Assembly: GCA_004293915.1 (NCBI GenBank) | Contig: RDZG01000072.1 | Coordinates: 1 to 38,227 of the forward strand | Source of the DNA: Bacteroidota bacterium | Lineage (GTDB): Bacteria > Bacteroidota > Bacteroidia > Cytophagales > UBA9547 | Direction of reading: 5' to 3' | DNA length: 38,227 nucleotides | In this document: positions 1 to 8,783 of the stretch, piece by piece | Layout: each line of letters opens with the position of its first letter | Position numbering within the stretch: the first letter of the stretch is position 1 | The notes under the pieces: model-generated | The model's input: only the letters and a program-made list of their open reading frames with translations | Databases searched by the model: none | What the model was told of the DNA's origin: nothing | Translations under genes and position numbers: made by a program

Positions 1-32
1 TTGAGCCGTACTATTTTCAGGAAATGATATTT

Positions 33-59
33 TTTGCATAGAATTTTAGTTTATGCAAA
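33..59. repeat. Short inverted repeat near left edge
   Basis: The 8-nt arm TTTGCATA (33-40) is matched by TATGCAAA (52-59) across an 11-nt spacer. No gene covers positions 1-260, and this is the only structure I see there. It could be an operator or a weak hairpin for a gene transcribed leftwards out of the window. Arms this short can occur by chance in AT-rich DNA. Confidence 0.25.
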
Positions 60-260
60 TATACAAAAATGTAATATATTATTTTCGGTTTAATATAAAC
101 TACATTGGCTGAGTTTTTCAGCAGACCCTACTTACCAGAATCAATTAAACAAAAACGGCTTAAAAACGCTCAAAAATAAACAAAGTTCTACATGATTCAC
201 TGGATATTAAAATCACAATTAAAATCTGAATTCATGCTTTGTGTTTCAACAGAATTCTAA

Positions 261-2693
261 CTATTTCATCCACTTTTTTAGTTGTTGTTTGTCTGCTAAA
301 GTAGATTTTGCATAAAACTCGTTCATAGCTTTTTTGTATGTAGTTTGTTTGTATAAATATTCTATAACTTGTGATGCTGGTCCAGCAAGTCTGCCATTAA
401 AATGCAAGGCTGCTTGAGCCAAATTTTCCATAAATTTATCCGAATAAAAATTTAGTTTTTTAAGCACTTCAAAAGCTAATACTCTGGTTCTAAACTCATA
501 CGAAGGCGAACTATATCTAATTAATTCTTGCAATAAATCTTCGTTTTTGATTTGATTTAATTGCAATTCCAACCACTTTATACGTATATTTTTATGGTTA
601 TTTCCAATTTCATTTTTAGTAATTTCTAAATATTCGTTTTGCATTTCTGGATATTTTGCACAAAGTTTTTCCAATGCAGTTTCGATAGCCACATAAGAGC
701 TGTCTTTCAGTAAGTTACGTAATTGTGGCTCAAATTTTGCGGGCAAACTAGCTATGTTATTTATAATGGCTTTTCGCACATTTACATCTTTATCTGTGAT
801 GGCATTTTGCAAAACTTCCATGCTTTCTTTGCTAGTGTCTGCCGCCAATTGATTCACGATTTCGGCACGAATAGCATGAAATTTATCTCGCATGTAAGCA
901 CTTATCAGTGTTTCACGTTTTTTGTTTATATCCACACCTTTTAGTTGTAAAATGGCATCGTACCTGTCGAGCATGTGTGGTGCTCTCAAAGCTTGGTTCA
1001 TCCATTCTTCTTGGTATTTTGTAAACGTTACAGATTTAAGAATTTGCGAATTTGGATCAAAAAGTACAAAATCAATTTCCATATTATTTTTATTTGGAAT
1101 AGAAACTCTAGTTGTTTGATTTTCAATGATTTGCACTAATGTATCTTTGGTTTTATCGCGATAATAAACCTCAAATTTTATTGGCATTTTAAATAACCCA
1201 ACCAAATCGTTGATTTCATGTGATTGTTCAACTGTAATTTCTGTAACTCGCTCATTTTTAGTGTTTTTAATATCAGAATAGGCTACTTTATAAGCAGGTT
1301 CGCCACCTTTGTAAACCCATTCATCCCAAAACCAATTAAGCGAAATACCAAGTTCGTCTTGAAATGCAATCAATAACTCATTGGAATCCACATTTTTATA
1401 GGCATTTTTTTCTAAATAGGGTTTTATCACTCTGTTATATTGCTCTCTGCCAACTACATATTTTATCATTTCCAACACAAAAGCTCCTTTGGGATACCAG
1501 CGTGTTGCTCCAGCTTCGGAACTTGCAATAGCTTTTTTATCGGTTTGTGATGCTGTAAGTGATTGATTGATAGCACTTTTACGAAGCCAATCGAATTGAT
1601 TTTTACCAAATGCATCTCTATCAAAAATCCATTGATAATGAGTTGCAAAACTTTCTTGCAACCACGTATCGCTACTCGAACGGGCTGTTATCATATCGCC
1701 AAACCACATGTGAGCCAATTCGTGTGCATTTACAGCCACATAATTGCGGTCCAAATAGCCTCGAGCATCAACACAATAAAAATCGCCAAAAACGGTTGCA
1801 GTAGTGTTTTCCATTGCCCCAAACATATAATCTTGGGCTGGAATTTGCGAATATGGAGCTTTCCAAGGATAGTTTATACCAATTTCTTTTTCATAAAAAT
1901 CCATGATTTGTGTTGAATATTTATAAATAGTTTCAATTCTATCTTTATGGTCTGGATAGTAATAAAAACGTAAAATTTGTCCTGATTTTGATTTTACTTC
2001 TTTGATTTCGTAATTTCCAATTCCTAACATAATCAAATATGGAGCATGCGATTGAGGCATCCGATATTGCCAGGTTTTGGTTCCGTCTTTATTGTCTTTT
2101 TCTTTTAATTTATTACCATTTGATAACACTTGATATGATGCATCGAAAGTTATATTTACTTCCGAAATTATTTTATCGTTCATTTCGTCATACATCGGAA
2201 TCCAGTGGCGATTATCTATTCCTTGTCCTTGTGTCCAGATTTGTTTGCGAGACAAGTTTGTGGTATCATTCCAGCCAATAAAATACATTCCTCGCTTTGG
2301 TTTTGCCTCATAATTAATTACTAATGAATACTTTGTGCCAAACAAAAAAGGTTGTTCAGAATAAAAAGTATAACCAGCTGTATCTCGTTTAAATGTAATT
2401 TCCTTGCCATTTACCTTTGCCTCTTTTATAACCAATCCTTCACGTGCATCGAGAAAAAAATTATCAACTTTGTTGCGAAGTGGCGTAAAAATGTGTGTAA
2501 CTGTGCCTTTCAATGAACCTTCTTTGGGTTGAATTGCAATGTTTAAAATCAATTCTTGAAAATCGAGTGGATGTTCTCTTGGCGAAAGTGCAGGATCGAG
2601 TTCTCGTTTAAAAAATTTAGGTTGAGCAATGGAATTGAAATATAATGTAATTAACAAACCTATAAAAAAGGTATTTTTCATTTTTATAATCAT
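261..2693 (-). CDS. M1 family aminopeptidase (gluzincin) with HEAT-like C-terminus
   Basis: This is a zinc metallopeptidase that removes N-terminal amino acids from peptides, and it is probably periplasmic or surface-located. A signal peptide (FFIGLLITLYFNSIAQ) precedes the M1 N-terminal beta domain. The substrate-binding GAMEN motif is at residues 292-296. The zinc site is HELAH (His324, Glu325, His328) followed after 18 residues by Glu347. The M1 active-site Tyr region (RWYPKGAF) is also present. The last ~250 residues look like helical HEAT/ARM repeats, as is usual for Bacteroidota members, and 810 aa fits the family. The second Met (residue 5, MKNTFF, codon at 2681) gives a cleaner signal peptide and may be the true start. 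It is the last gene of a minus-strand run, 70 nt after gcvT, so co-transcription with gcvT is possible but not certain. Confidence 0.93.
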   Translation of the reverse strand: MIIKMKNTFFIGLLITLYFNSIAQPKFFKRELDPALSPREHPLDFQELILNIAIQPKEGSLKGTVTHIFTPLRNKVDNFFLDAREGLVIKEAKVNGKEITFKRDTAGYTFYSEQPFLFGTKYSLVINYEAKPKRGMYFIGWNDTTNLSRKQIWTQGQGIDNRHWIPMYDEMNDKIISEVNITFDASYQVLSNGNKLKEKDNKDGTKTWQYRMPQSHAPYLIMLGIGNYEIKEVKSKSGQILRFYYYPDHKDRIETIYKYSTQIMDFYEKEIGINYPWKAPYSQIPAQDYMFGAMENTTATVFGDFYCVDARGYLDRNYVAVNAHELAHMWFGDMITARSSSDTWLQESFATHYQWIFDRDAFGKNQFDWLRKSAINQSLTASQTDKKAIASSEAGATRWYPKGAFVLEMIKYVVGREQYNRVIKPYLEKNAYKNVDSNELLIAFQDELGISLNWFWDEWVYKGGEPAYKVAYSDIKNTKNERVTEITVEQSHEINDLVGLFKMPIKFEVYYRDKTKDTLVQIIENQTTRVSIPNKNNMEIDFVLFDPNSQILKSVTFTKYQEEWMNQALRAPHMLDRYDAILQLKGVDINKKRETLISAYMRDKFHAIRAEIVNQLAADTSKESMEVLQNAITDKDVNVRKAIINNIASLPAKFEPQLRNLLKDSSYVAIETALEKLCAKYPEMQNEYLEITKNEIGNNHKNIRIKWLELQLNQIKNEDLLQELIRYSSPSYEFRTRVLAFEVLKKLNFYSDKFMENLAQAALHFNGRLAGPASQVIEYLYKQTTYKKAMNEFYAKSTLADKQQLKKWMK

Positions 2694-2763
2694 AGAAATT
2701 TATACGAGCAATTTACAAAATTTATTCTGTTATGTAACTTTACAATAATTGATTTATTAAAAT

Positions 2764-3849
2764 CTATAAAAATGGCGTTTTAACAACTTCGGCTTCAATA
2801 AGTTTTTCTCTAACAGAAATATAGATTTTTGAACCAATAACCGATTGATTTATAGCCACATAGCCCATTCCAATACCAATACCTAATGTTGGCGATTGTG
2901 TTCCTGATGTAACATCGCCAATTTTATTTCCAGTGGCATCGCAAATGGCATAATGACTTCTGGGAATACCTCGTTCAATCATTTTGAAGCCAACTAGTTT
3001 TTTTTGAACTCCTTCTTTTTTTTGTTTTTCAAATTTATCTGAGTCCACAAATTTTTTCGAAAACTTGGTAATCCAACTTAATCCAGCTTCTATTGGCGAA
3101 GTGGTGTCGTCTATATCATTTCCATATAAACAATAGGCTTTTTCTAATCTCAATGTATCTCTGGCTCCAAGTCCAATTGGTTTTATGCCAAATTCGGCTC
3201 CAGCTTCCATTATTTTATGCCAAACATTTTCGGCTAAATGATTTGGAATGTAAACTTCAAAACCACCTGCACCTGTATAGCCTGTATTTGAAATTAAAAT
3301 ATTTTTGTTACCAGCAAAATCGCCAATTTCAAATGCATAATAGGGTATAGATGAGAGATTTAATGAAGTTAATTTTTGCATTGCCAAAATTGCTTTTGGA
3401 CCTTGAACGGCAAATAAACAAAGTTCGTCAGAAAGATTTTTTAGTTCGGCTCCAAATGTATTTTGCGAATTAATCCAATTCCAATCTTTTTCGATATTTG
3501 ATGCGTTTACAACCAAAAAATATTCCTCATCGGCAATTTTATAAACCAATAAATCATCTACAATTCCACCTTTTCCATTTGGCAGGCAAGAATATTGTAC
3601 TTTTCCGTTTGTCAATTTGCTTACATCGTTTGTAGTTACAAATTGCAATAATTCGAGCGAACCTTTTCCTTTTACGCTAAACTCTCCCATGTGAGAAACA
3701 TCAAAAATTCCAACCGAATTTCTAACTGCGTGATGCTCATCTAAATCAGAAGAATAACGAACAGGCATATTATAACCTGCAAATGGTACAATTTTAGCTC
3801 CTAAATTGATATGAAGTTGGGCTAATGGAATATTTTTCGGTTCTAACAT
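2764..3849 (-). CDS. gcvT: Glycine cleavage system T protein (aminomethyltransferase)
   Basis: GcvT transfers the aminomethyl group from the lipoyl arm of the H protein to tetrahydrofolate, releasing ammonia and forming 5,10-methylene-THF. It acts in the cytoplasm. The 361-aa protein matches the family length. It shows the conserved opening ([18 protein letters not shown]), the FDVSHMGEF block, the [13 protein letters not shown] block, the [18 protein letters not shown] block and the C-terminal SGTQSPTLG barrel motif. The gene lies 30 nt downstream of the DUF1080 gene and upstream of the M1 peptidase. No gcvH or gcvP is nearby, and I see no glycine riboswitch in the short upstream gap, so its expression probably depends on the upstream promoter of the run. 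Confidence 0.96.
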   Translation of the reverse strand: MLEPKNIPLAQLHINLGAKIVPFAGYNMPVRYSSDLDEHHAVRNSVGIFDVSHMGEFSVKGKGSLELLQFVTTNDVSKLTNGKVQYSCLPNGKGGIVDDLLVYKIADEEYFLVVNASNIEKDWNWINSQNTFGAELKNLSDELCLFAVQGPKAILAMQKLTSLNLSSIPYYAFEIGDFAGNKNILISNTGYTGAGGFEVYIPNHLAENVWHKIMEAGAEFGIKPIGLGARDTLRLEKAYCLYGNDIDDTTSPIEAGLSWITKFSKKFVDSDKFEKQKKEGVQKKLVGFKMIERGIPRSHYAICDATGNKIGDVTSGTQSPTLGIGIGMGYVAINQSVIGSKIYISVREKLIEAEVVKTPFL

Positions 3850-3879
3850 TTTACTTAAACTTATAATTTAATATTTTTA

Positions 3880-4563
3880 CTATAATACTCTGATTTTTAT
3901 GTTTTTAAAAAATACTTTATCTCCATGATCTTGCAATGCTATGTACCCTTTTTTGTATTTCCCAAAACCTTTCCAATCTTTAAATTTACTATTGGAAATC
4001 ATTTCGTCCCATTTTTTATCAAAAAGTGTATATTGAACAATCATTACATCATTTAAAAAATGTTTTACTTGATTTCCCTTCACAATTAATTTTACTTTAT
4101 TCCATTCACCAGCTTTTTTTACAGTTACTTTCGAAGGAGCAATCATATCGTAAAGCGAGCCTGCACGGTGGTTTTTCCATTTGTTATCAGGATGGCAGGT
4201 GTCGTCCAAAATTTGCATTTCTGGACCAGTAGAATATACCGCTCCAAATGTTGTATCTTCGACAACATGATAAAAAATGCCGCTATTTCCACAATCCGAA
4301 ATTTTCCATTCTAGATTTAATTCAAAAGATTCGTATTGATTTTCGCTCACAATATCGCCTCCGTTTTTGTCGGTCAGAACCAAACAACCATCTTCTGCTT
4401 TCCATTGCGGATTGATGGTTTTACTTTTGAAATTTCGCCAACCATTTGTGGTTTTTCCATCAAATAGCAGTTTCCAGCCTTGTTTTATTTCTTTTTGACT
4501 TAGTACATTTTGTGCAAACAAAGAAATTTGTAAAGCACATAAAATTATTGTTATCTTTTTCAT
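3880..4563 (-). CDS. Secreted DUF1080 (3-keto-disaccharide hydrolase-like) protein
   Basis: The 227-aa protein has a signal peptide (MKKITIILCALQISLFAQ) followed by one DUF1080 domain. Family features visible are the opening GWKLLFDGKTTNGWRNF, the LEWKISDCGNSGIFYHV segment, GPEMQILDD, an NHRAGSLYDMI segment, and the closing YIALQDHGDKVFFKNIKI. The fold is a concanavalin-like beta sandwich. Some members hydrolyse 3-keto-glycosides; others are carbohydrate-binding proteins of unknown function. Placement in the cell envelope is inferred from the signal peptide. It lies 24 nt after the small TPR gene and 30 nt before gcvT. Nothing in the neighbourhood fixes a substrate, so the enzyme activity is a family-level guess. 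Confidence 0.88.
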   Translation of the reverse strand: MKKITIILCALQISLFAQNVLSQKEIKQGWKLLFDGKTTNGWRNFKSKTINPQWKAEDGCLVLTDKNGGDIVSENQYESFELNLEWKISDCGNSGIFYHVVEDTTFGAVYSTGPEMQILDDTCHPDNKWKNHRAGSLYDMIAPSKVTVKKAGEWNKVKLIVKGNQVKHFLNDVMIVQYTLFDKKWDEMISNSKFKDWKGFGKYKKGYIALQDHGDKVFFKNIKIRVL

Positions 4564-4587
4564 ATATAAGTTTTTATTTTTGCAATA

Positions 4588-4920
4588 TTAATCATCTTCA
4601 TAATCTAATCCAAGCAACTTATTTAGTGCCGACCTAAGTTCTGCCAAAGCATGAAAATCGGGCTTTTTAGTAGCTATTTCAATGCCTTTTTTAAATATAT
4701 ATTCTGCTTTTTGTAGTTCGTTTTTTTCTTGAAGCACTATGCCAAATTGATAATATGTTCCGATATATTCAGGATTTTTTTCTACTAAATCATCAAAAAA
4801 AAATATAGCTTTTTCTATATCAACTTTTTTGTATTCCAACGCAATGGCATATTTCAAAAAAGCATCATTTGGCTCGTCTTGCAGCATTTCCAATAAACTT
4901 TTGAGGCGTGTTTGCGACAT
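4588..4920 (-). CDS. Small tetratricopeptide-repeat protein
   Basis: This 110-aa cytoplasmic protein has no signal peptide. It consists of about two to three TPR units, seen in the pattern A-x3-E-Y with hydrophobic spacing (for example FLKYAIALEYKK and YYQFGIVLQEKNELQKAEYIF). TPRs mediate protein-protein contacts; no partner is evident. It is the first gene of the minus-strand run that continues through DUF1080, gcvT and the M1 peptidase with gaps of 24, 30 and 70 nt. A good -7 element is present just upstream (see 4947-4954). Confidence 0.8.
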   Translation of the reverse strand: MSQTRLKSLLEMLQDEPNDAFLKYAIALEYKKVDIEKAIFFFDDLVEKNPEYIGTYYQFGIVLQEKNELQKAEYIFKKGIEIATKKPDFHALAELRSALNKLLGLDYEDD

Positions 4921-4946
4921 TTTTCAAATAGATTTTTTATGAATTA

Positions 4947-4954
4947 CAAATGTA
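4947..4954 (-). promoter_or_regulatory. Bacteroidota -7 promoter element (TACATTTG)
   Basis: Read on the minus strand, TACATTTG matches the Bacteroidota -7 consensus TAnnTTTG. It lies 26 nt upstream of the TPR gene start at 4920, a plausible 5' leader length. A TTTG further upstream is only about 14 nt away, closer than the usual -33 spacing, so only the -7 box is convincing. It would drive the run ending with the M1 peptidase. Confidence 0.5.
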
Positions 4955-5188
4955 GTTTTTTGTGTTTACAAATCAGAAATAGTTCATCTTATATTGTAGT
5001 TTGTAAAATTATTTTATCAAAATAATTACTAAAAGCAATTTGCGTTCTCTTTATCATTTTTAAAATTTTCCAAATTAATGCCTGCATTTTAGCTTAATTA
5101 CCATTCAAAATGCTTATTGTATCTGCTAGTATTTAATTCTTTATCATAGTATAATTATCATATTTTCAAGTAGTTATATGCTTTATAC

Positions 5189-5326
5189 GACACAAAGAAC
5201 AATATTGTTCGTTGTAAAAGAATAATATTGTTTGTTGTAAAAGACGTATTCAGAAAATCAAAAAAGATAATTATCTTTCTTTGTAAAAGAATAATAATTA
5301 TCTTTGTAAAAGAATAATAATAAATA
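5189..5326 (+). repeat. Array of six 23-bp tandem units carrying promoter-like boxes
   Basis: Six consecutive 23-nt units begin at 5189, 5212, 5235, 5258, 5281 and 5304. The last one ends at the A of the ATPase start codon. The core TTGTAAAAGA is exact in the units at 5212, 5235, 5281 and 5304 and degenerate in those at 5189 and 5258. The second half of each unit is AT-rich and partly palindromic (ACAATATTGT, GATAATTATC). Across the junctions of units 4/5 and 5/6 the sequence reads TATCTTTC and TATCTTTG; the latter (5299-5306) is a match to the -7 consensus TAnnTTTG. The rest of the 4921-5325 gap shows no gene. The array could be a multiplied promoter or a binding site for a multimeric regulator. 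Confidence 0.75.
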
Positions 5327-6525
5327 TGGTTTACAAAGAACAAATAGAAACAGCTTTTGTAGAACAGCAGAAACACACAAGAGATGATTTTTTTATAGAC
5401 AGAGAACCAATAAAAGCTATTTCTGTAAAAACTAGCCATATCGTGGTGCTTACAGGCATACGCAGATGTGGAAAGAGTACATATATGCAACAACTCATCG
5501 TCAAACATTATCAAAATGTTGCTTTTTTTAATTTTGAAGATCCACGCATATTTGGTTTTTCTGTAGAAGATTTTTCAAAACTTAGCGAAGTAATGGGCAA
5601 CGATAAGGAAGCCTATTTTTTTGATGAAATACAAAATATAATAGGCTGGGAAGTATTTGTACGACAATTGCACGACAGAGGGAAAAAAGTGTTTATCACA
5701 GGTTCAAATGCCAATTTGCTTAGTAAAGAATTAGGTACTCGTCTCACTGGTAGATACTTAAGTTATGAGATATTTCCGTTTTCGTATCAAGAATATTTGG
5801 TTTATTTTAAAAAAAACGATTCGGATGATGTTTTTCTAGAATATATACAGCTAGGTGGATTTCCAGAATACCTCAAAGATAAGCTCGATGAAATCGTGCA
5901 AACACTTTTGAAAGACATTGTATATAAGGATATCGCCATACGTTATGGGGTTAAAAACTCACATATATTAATGCAAATAGCCTTGTATTTGATATCAAAT
6001 GTGGGTAAAGAAGTGAGTATCAACAATATAAAAAATGCTTTTTCAGTAGGATCAACTTCTTCGGTTTCAGATTATTTACATTGGTTTGCAGAAACTTATT
6101 TGTTCTTTTTTGTACCAAGATTTAGTTGGTCTCAAAAAAGTATAGTTCGTAATCCCAAAAAAGTATACACCATAGATACTGGTTTTGCCCATAAAAATTC
6201 ACTCAGTTTTACCTCGGATTATGGTCGGTTGCTCGAAAATTTTGTTTATATACAACTCCGAAAACGAAATTTGGAGGTATATTATTTTAAAGAAAAAAAA
6301 GAATGTGATTTTGTGGTTTTTCAAAATACTGTTTTTCAATATGCTATACAGGTTTGTACTGTGTTACATGCCGATAACCGCCTACGCGAGATGGAAGGAT
6401 TGCTCGTAGCATTAGATTTTTTTAAAATAAACAAAGGTTATATCCTCACTATGAACCAAACCGATACGATACAAATAGAAAATAAAACTATAGAAATAGT
6501 AAAAGCCAAAGATTTTGTGTTTTAA
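5326..6525 (+). CDS. AAA+ ATPase with DUF4143 C-terminal domain
   Basis: This 399-aa cytoplasmic protein belongs to the large Bacteroidota/archaeal group of AAA_14-DUF4143 ATPases, whose biological role is not established. Walker A is GIRRCGKST (residues 44-52) and Walker B is YFFDE (97-101). The sensor-like segment VFITGSNANLL and the arginine-rich LGTRLTGRY follow. A helical middle region contains a winged-helix-like part (NIKNAFSVGSTSSVSDYLHWF). The C-terminal domain (LLENFVYIQLRKRN, then KKECDFVV and AIQVC) resembles a restriction-endonuclease fold, but the usual E-x-K is Q-x-C, so nuclease activity is unlikely. It is a single gene between a 23-bp repeat array and the hydrogenase-like operon. 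Its free-standing character suggests a mobile cassette, but no transposase or terminal repeat was found. Confidence 0.9.
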   Translation: MVYKEQIETAFVEQQKHTRDDFFIDREPIKAISVKTSHIVVLTGIRRCGKSTYMQQLIVKHYQNVAFFNFEDPRIFGFSVEDFSKLSEVMGNDKEAYFFDEIQNIIGWEVFVRQLHDRGKKVFITGSNANLLSKELGTRLTGRYLSYEIFPFSYQEYLVYFKKNDSDDVFLEYIQLGGFPEYLKDKLDEIVQTLLKDIVYKDIAIRYGVKNSHILMQIALYLISNVGKEVSINNIKNAFSVGSTSSVSDYLHWFAETYLFFFVPRFSWSQKSIVRNPKKVYTIDTGFAHKNSLSFTSDYGRLLENFVYIQLRKRNLEVYYFKEKKECDFVVFQNTVFQYAIQVCTVLHADNRLREMEGLLVALDFFKINKGYILTMNQTDTIQIENKTIEIVKAKDFVF

Positions 6526-6610
6526 ATCTAATACTGATGAGGAAGCTGATTTATTCATTCTATTTTTTTAATATTAATGCAATTTTAATAGCTACTTGCA
6601 ATTAGAATAC

Positions 6611-6618
6611 TATTTTTG
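6611..6618 (+). promoter_or_regulatory. Candidate -7 element upstream of hyfE-like gene
   Basis: TATTTTTG matches TAnnTTTG and sits 21 nt before the first ATG of the HyfE-like gene. No well-spaced -33 TTTG was found. If real, the transcript starts inside this window and lacks any NuoL/NuoH-type genes, as none lie between it and hyfE. Confidence 0.35.
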
Positions 6619-6639
6619 TAGGTAGTAATTTTTAGGATT

Positions 6640-7308
6640 ATGATGAATATATTGGTTTTGCTTTTTTGCATCACACTCATATCGTTGCTCACTTCGGGTA
6701 GGTTACGTACTTATTCTAATGCGCTTGCTTTGCAAGGGATTTTGCTTTGTGCCATTTCTTTCAAAGAATTGCAAGAACTGAAAGAACTAAACTATCTCAA
6801 TTTGGTATTTATTATGCTCGAAACGCTATTATTTAAAGGAATTATAGTGCCATTTTTTTTAAATTATTTAATCAAAAAAAATAATATTCATTACGAAAGA
6901 GAGCCAAACGAAACCAATTTTTATGCGCTTTTTAAAATTGCAATTATTTTTATTTTTTCCTTTATTATTGGCTATAAACTTCATCATCACGATTTCAATA
7001 TTTCCATTGGCACAAACGATACATCAAAAATCATTTTCTTTACTGCTTCGCTTTCGGCAATTTTTACAGGTTTATTGATTGTAATTCGCAGGACAAAAAT
7101 TATCACACATATTGTTGGCTATTTGGTAATTGAAAATGGGCTTTTTTTACTCACATTGGCTTTGGGAGATGAGATGCCAATTGTTGTGAATTTAGCTATT
7201 TTGTTTGATATTATTTCAACCACTTTGCTACTCGGGGTTTTTGTAAATCGTGTTCAAATGACATTTAAAGATACCGAAATTGGCAAACTAACCGAACTTA
7301 GAGATTAG
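6640..7308 (+). CDS. hyfE: HyfE-like (NuoK/MrpC-related) membrane subunit
   Basis: This 222-aa integral membrane protein has about six to seven hydrophobic segments, starting with ILVLLFCITLISLLTSGRL. It resembles hydrogenase-4 component E, whose C-terminal half is related to the complex I subunit NuoK and to MrpC (VGYLVIENGLFLLTLAL carries the buried Glu typical of that family). In energy-converting complexes this subunit forms part of the membrane ion-translocating arm. Two adjacent ATGs (6640, 6643) give equivalent starts. The stop codon is followed after one nucleotide by the HyfF-like gene, which indicates translational coupling. HyfB- and HyfC-type partners, normally encoded upstream, are absent here; the preceding gene is an unrelated ATPase. 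Confidence 0.85.
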   Translation: MMNILVLLFCITLISLLTSGRLRTYSNALALQGILLCAISFKELQELKELNYLNLVFIMLETLLFKGIIVPFFLNYLIKKNNIHYEREPNETNFYALFKIAIIFIFSFIIGYKLHHHDFNISIGTNDTSKIIFFTASLSAIFTGLLIVIRRTKIITHIVGYLVIENGLFLLTLALGDEMPIVVNLAILFDIISTTLLLGVFVNRVQMTFKDTEIGKLTELRD

Positions 7309-7309
7309 T

Positions 7310-8740
7310 ATGGAACCCATTATTATCTATTTGCTTATTACACTTTTTGTTTCAGCTGCTATGTTTTTTGCCAGAAATAAATGGCTAAGTTTTTCATTAT
7401 TTATTCCAGCTGTAATTTCACAATTTTGGTTTTTATATTGGACTTATACCCACAGAGGCGGAAAATTTTTAACCTATTTTAGAGTCGATTCTATTGGCGT
7501 TTTATTTATTGGTGTGATATCTATTTTATTTGTTTTTAGTATTATTCATACTTATTTATACGACCAAGATCGCAAATCACCTATCCGACAAGTAACCATT
7601 CAAAATGCTGTAATGGTTGCATTTATTACCGCAATGAGTTGTGCCTTAATTTCCGACCATTTGGGTTTGTTGTGGGCTTTTTTAGAAGCCACAACCGTTT
7701 GCTCTGCTATTTTAATATATTTTGATCGCACAAATATTTCTCTTGAAGCAGCTTGGAAATACTTTTTTATCTGTTCAATTGGTTTGGCATTGGCTTATGT
7801 TGGCATTTTGTTTTTAGGAATTGCCGGACAAGAAAAAGAGCATTTGGATATTTCGGTAAGTTTGTTGCGAACTAAAGTACACGAATTGAGTCCGATTTGG
7901 CTCAAAATAAGTTTCTTATTTGCGATTGTTGGTTTTAGTGTAAAAATGGGTGCAGCCCCACTTTTCACTGTTGATATCGATGCAAAAGACACTGCACCTT
8001 CGCCAATTGGAGCCTTATTTTCTGGTGGGTTGCTTAATGTTGGCTTTGTAGCAGTATTTCGGTTTTACGAAATTTTTGCAATGACCGAAATTCGTGATTG
8101 GATGGATAAAGTTATAATGATTATTGGTGTTTCATCAGTATTTTTTGCAACGGTATATTTATTAAAAGTAAAAAATATTAAACGTTTGTTGGCTTATTCG
8201 AGCCTCGAACATGTAGGCATTGCTTTGATTGCACTTGCTTCTGGAGGCATTGGAATTATGGCAGCCATTTTGCATTTAGTTATACATTCTTTTGTAAAAG
8301 CTGGACTTTTTTATCAAATCGGGCAACTATACAGAACTTATCAAGACAAAGACATTATGCTTCATGGCGAATATTTTAAAAATTATCCTGCTGGTGCAAT
8401 TGTATTAATGATAGGCTTTTTGTTTATGATGTCTATTCCGCCATCTGCACTTTTTCTTACCGAATTTTATACTTTTGGAGCTTTGTTTTCAAGTTTTCAT
8501 TGGATTATAGGTGTATTGGTTTTGGGTTTGCTCACGGTTATATTTTATGCCTTAACCAAAGCCTTAATTCAAATTTTATTTGCACAAATGCTACCTATGC
8601 AAGAAGTTCAACAACGTATAAATCCTTGGGAATCAGTTAGTCAATACATAATTATGGCAGCGGTTTTGTATATGGGCATTTTCCCAAATCAAACATTGAT
8701 AAATTTTGTTGCCGAAGCTGTTAGCCATTTGCCAAAATAA
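7310..8740 (+). CDS. hyfF: HyfF-like antiporter/NuoN-type proton-translocating membrane subunit
   Basis: The 476-aa polytopic protein belongs to the proton-conducting transporter family (NuoL/M/N, MrpA/D, HyfF). Charged residues that line the proton path in this family are present: Glu126 in WAFLEATT, Lys150 in AAWKYFF, Lys212 in GFSVKMGAAP, His322/His325 and Lys330 in HLVIHSFVKAG. The loop after Lys212 (LFTVDIDAKDTAPSP) corresponds to the family's H-x-W-L-P-D-A-H/P-x-x-P region, here in the HyfF variant. The membrane channel therefore looks functional. The gene begins one nucleotide after the HyfE-like stop. The next gene of the complex (9575) lies 834 nt further on because a toxin-antitoxin pair intervenes. 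Confidence 0.9.
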   Translation: MEPIIIYLLITLFVSAAMFFARNKWLSFSLFIPAVISQFWFLYWTYTHRGGKFLTYFRVDSIGVLFIGVISILFVFSIIHTYLYDQDRKSPIRQVTIQNAVMVAFITAMSCALISDHLGLLWAFLEATTVCSAILIYFDRTNISLEAAWKYFFICSIGLALAYVGILFLGIAGQEKEHLDISVSLLRTKVHELSPIWLKISFLFAIVGFSVKMGAAPLFTVDIDAKDTAPSPIGALFSGGLLNVGFVAVFRFYEIFAMTEIRDWMDKVIMIIGVSSVFFATVYLLKVKNIKRLLAYSSLEHVGIALIALASGGIGIMAAILHLVIHSFVKAGLFYQIGQLYRTYQDKDIMLHGEYFKNYPAGAIVLMIGFLFMMSIPPSALFLTEFYTFGALFSSFHWIIGVLVLGLLTVIFYALTKALIQILFAQMLPMQEVQQRINPWESVSQYIIMAAVLYMGIFPNQTLINFVAEAVSHLPK

Positions 8741-8770
8741 GTTTCTTTCATTATTGAAAAACCAAAAAAA

Positions 8771-8783
8771 ATGAAAACCATAG
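8771..8783 (+). repeat. 13-nt direct repeat, left copy (matches hyfG-like gene start)
   Basis: ATGAAAACCATAG at 8771-8783 is identical to the first 13 nt of the HyfG-like gene at 9575-9587. The left copy begins 30 nt after the hyfF stop, about where hyfG would be expected, and now opens only a 21-codon reading frame that ends at 8836. The segment between the copies (about 800 nt) contains the toxin-antitoxin pair. The rest of the 8741-8990 gap has no recognisable gene. Confidence 0.45.

Noticed and set aside
3850-3879. Glycine riboswitch upstream of gcvT
   Set aside because: Only 30 nt separate gcvT from the preceding gene, far too little for a glycine aptamer.
5189-5326. CRISPR-like array
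   Set aside because: The units are contiguous 23-nt repeats with no spacers between them, and no cas gene is nearby.
6230-6430. Degenerate nuclease motif in the DUF4143 ATPase as recent decay
   Set aside because: The ECDFVV...IQVC form appears to be the usual state of this subfamily, not a mutation specific to this copy.
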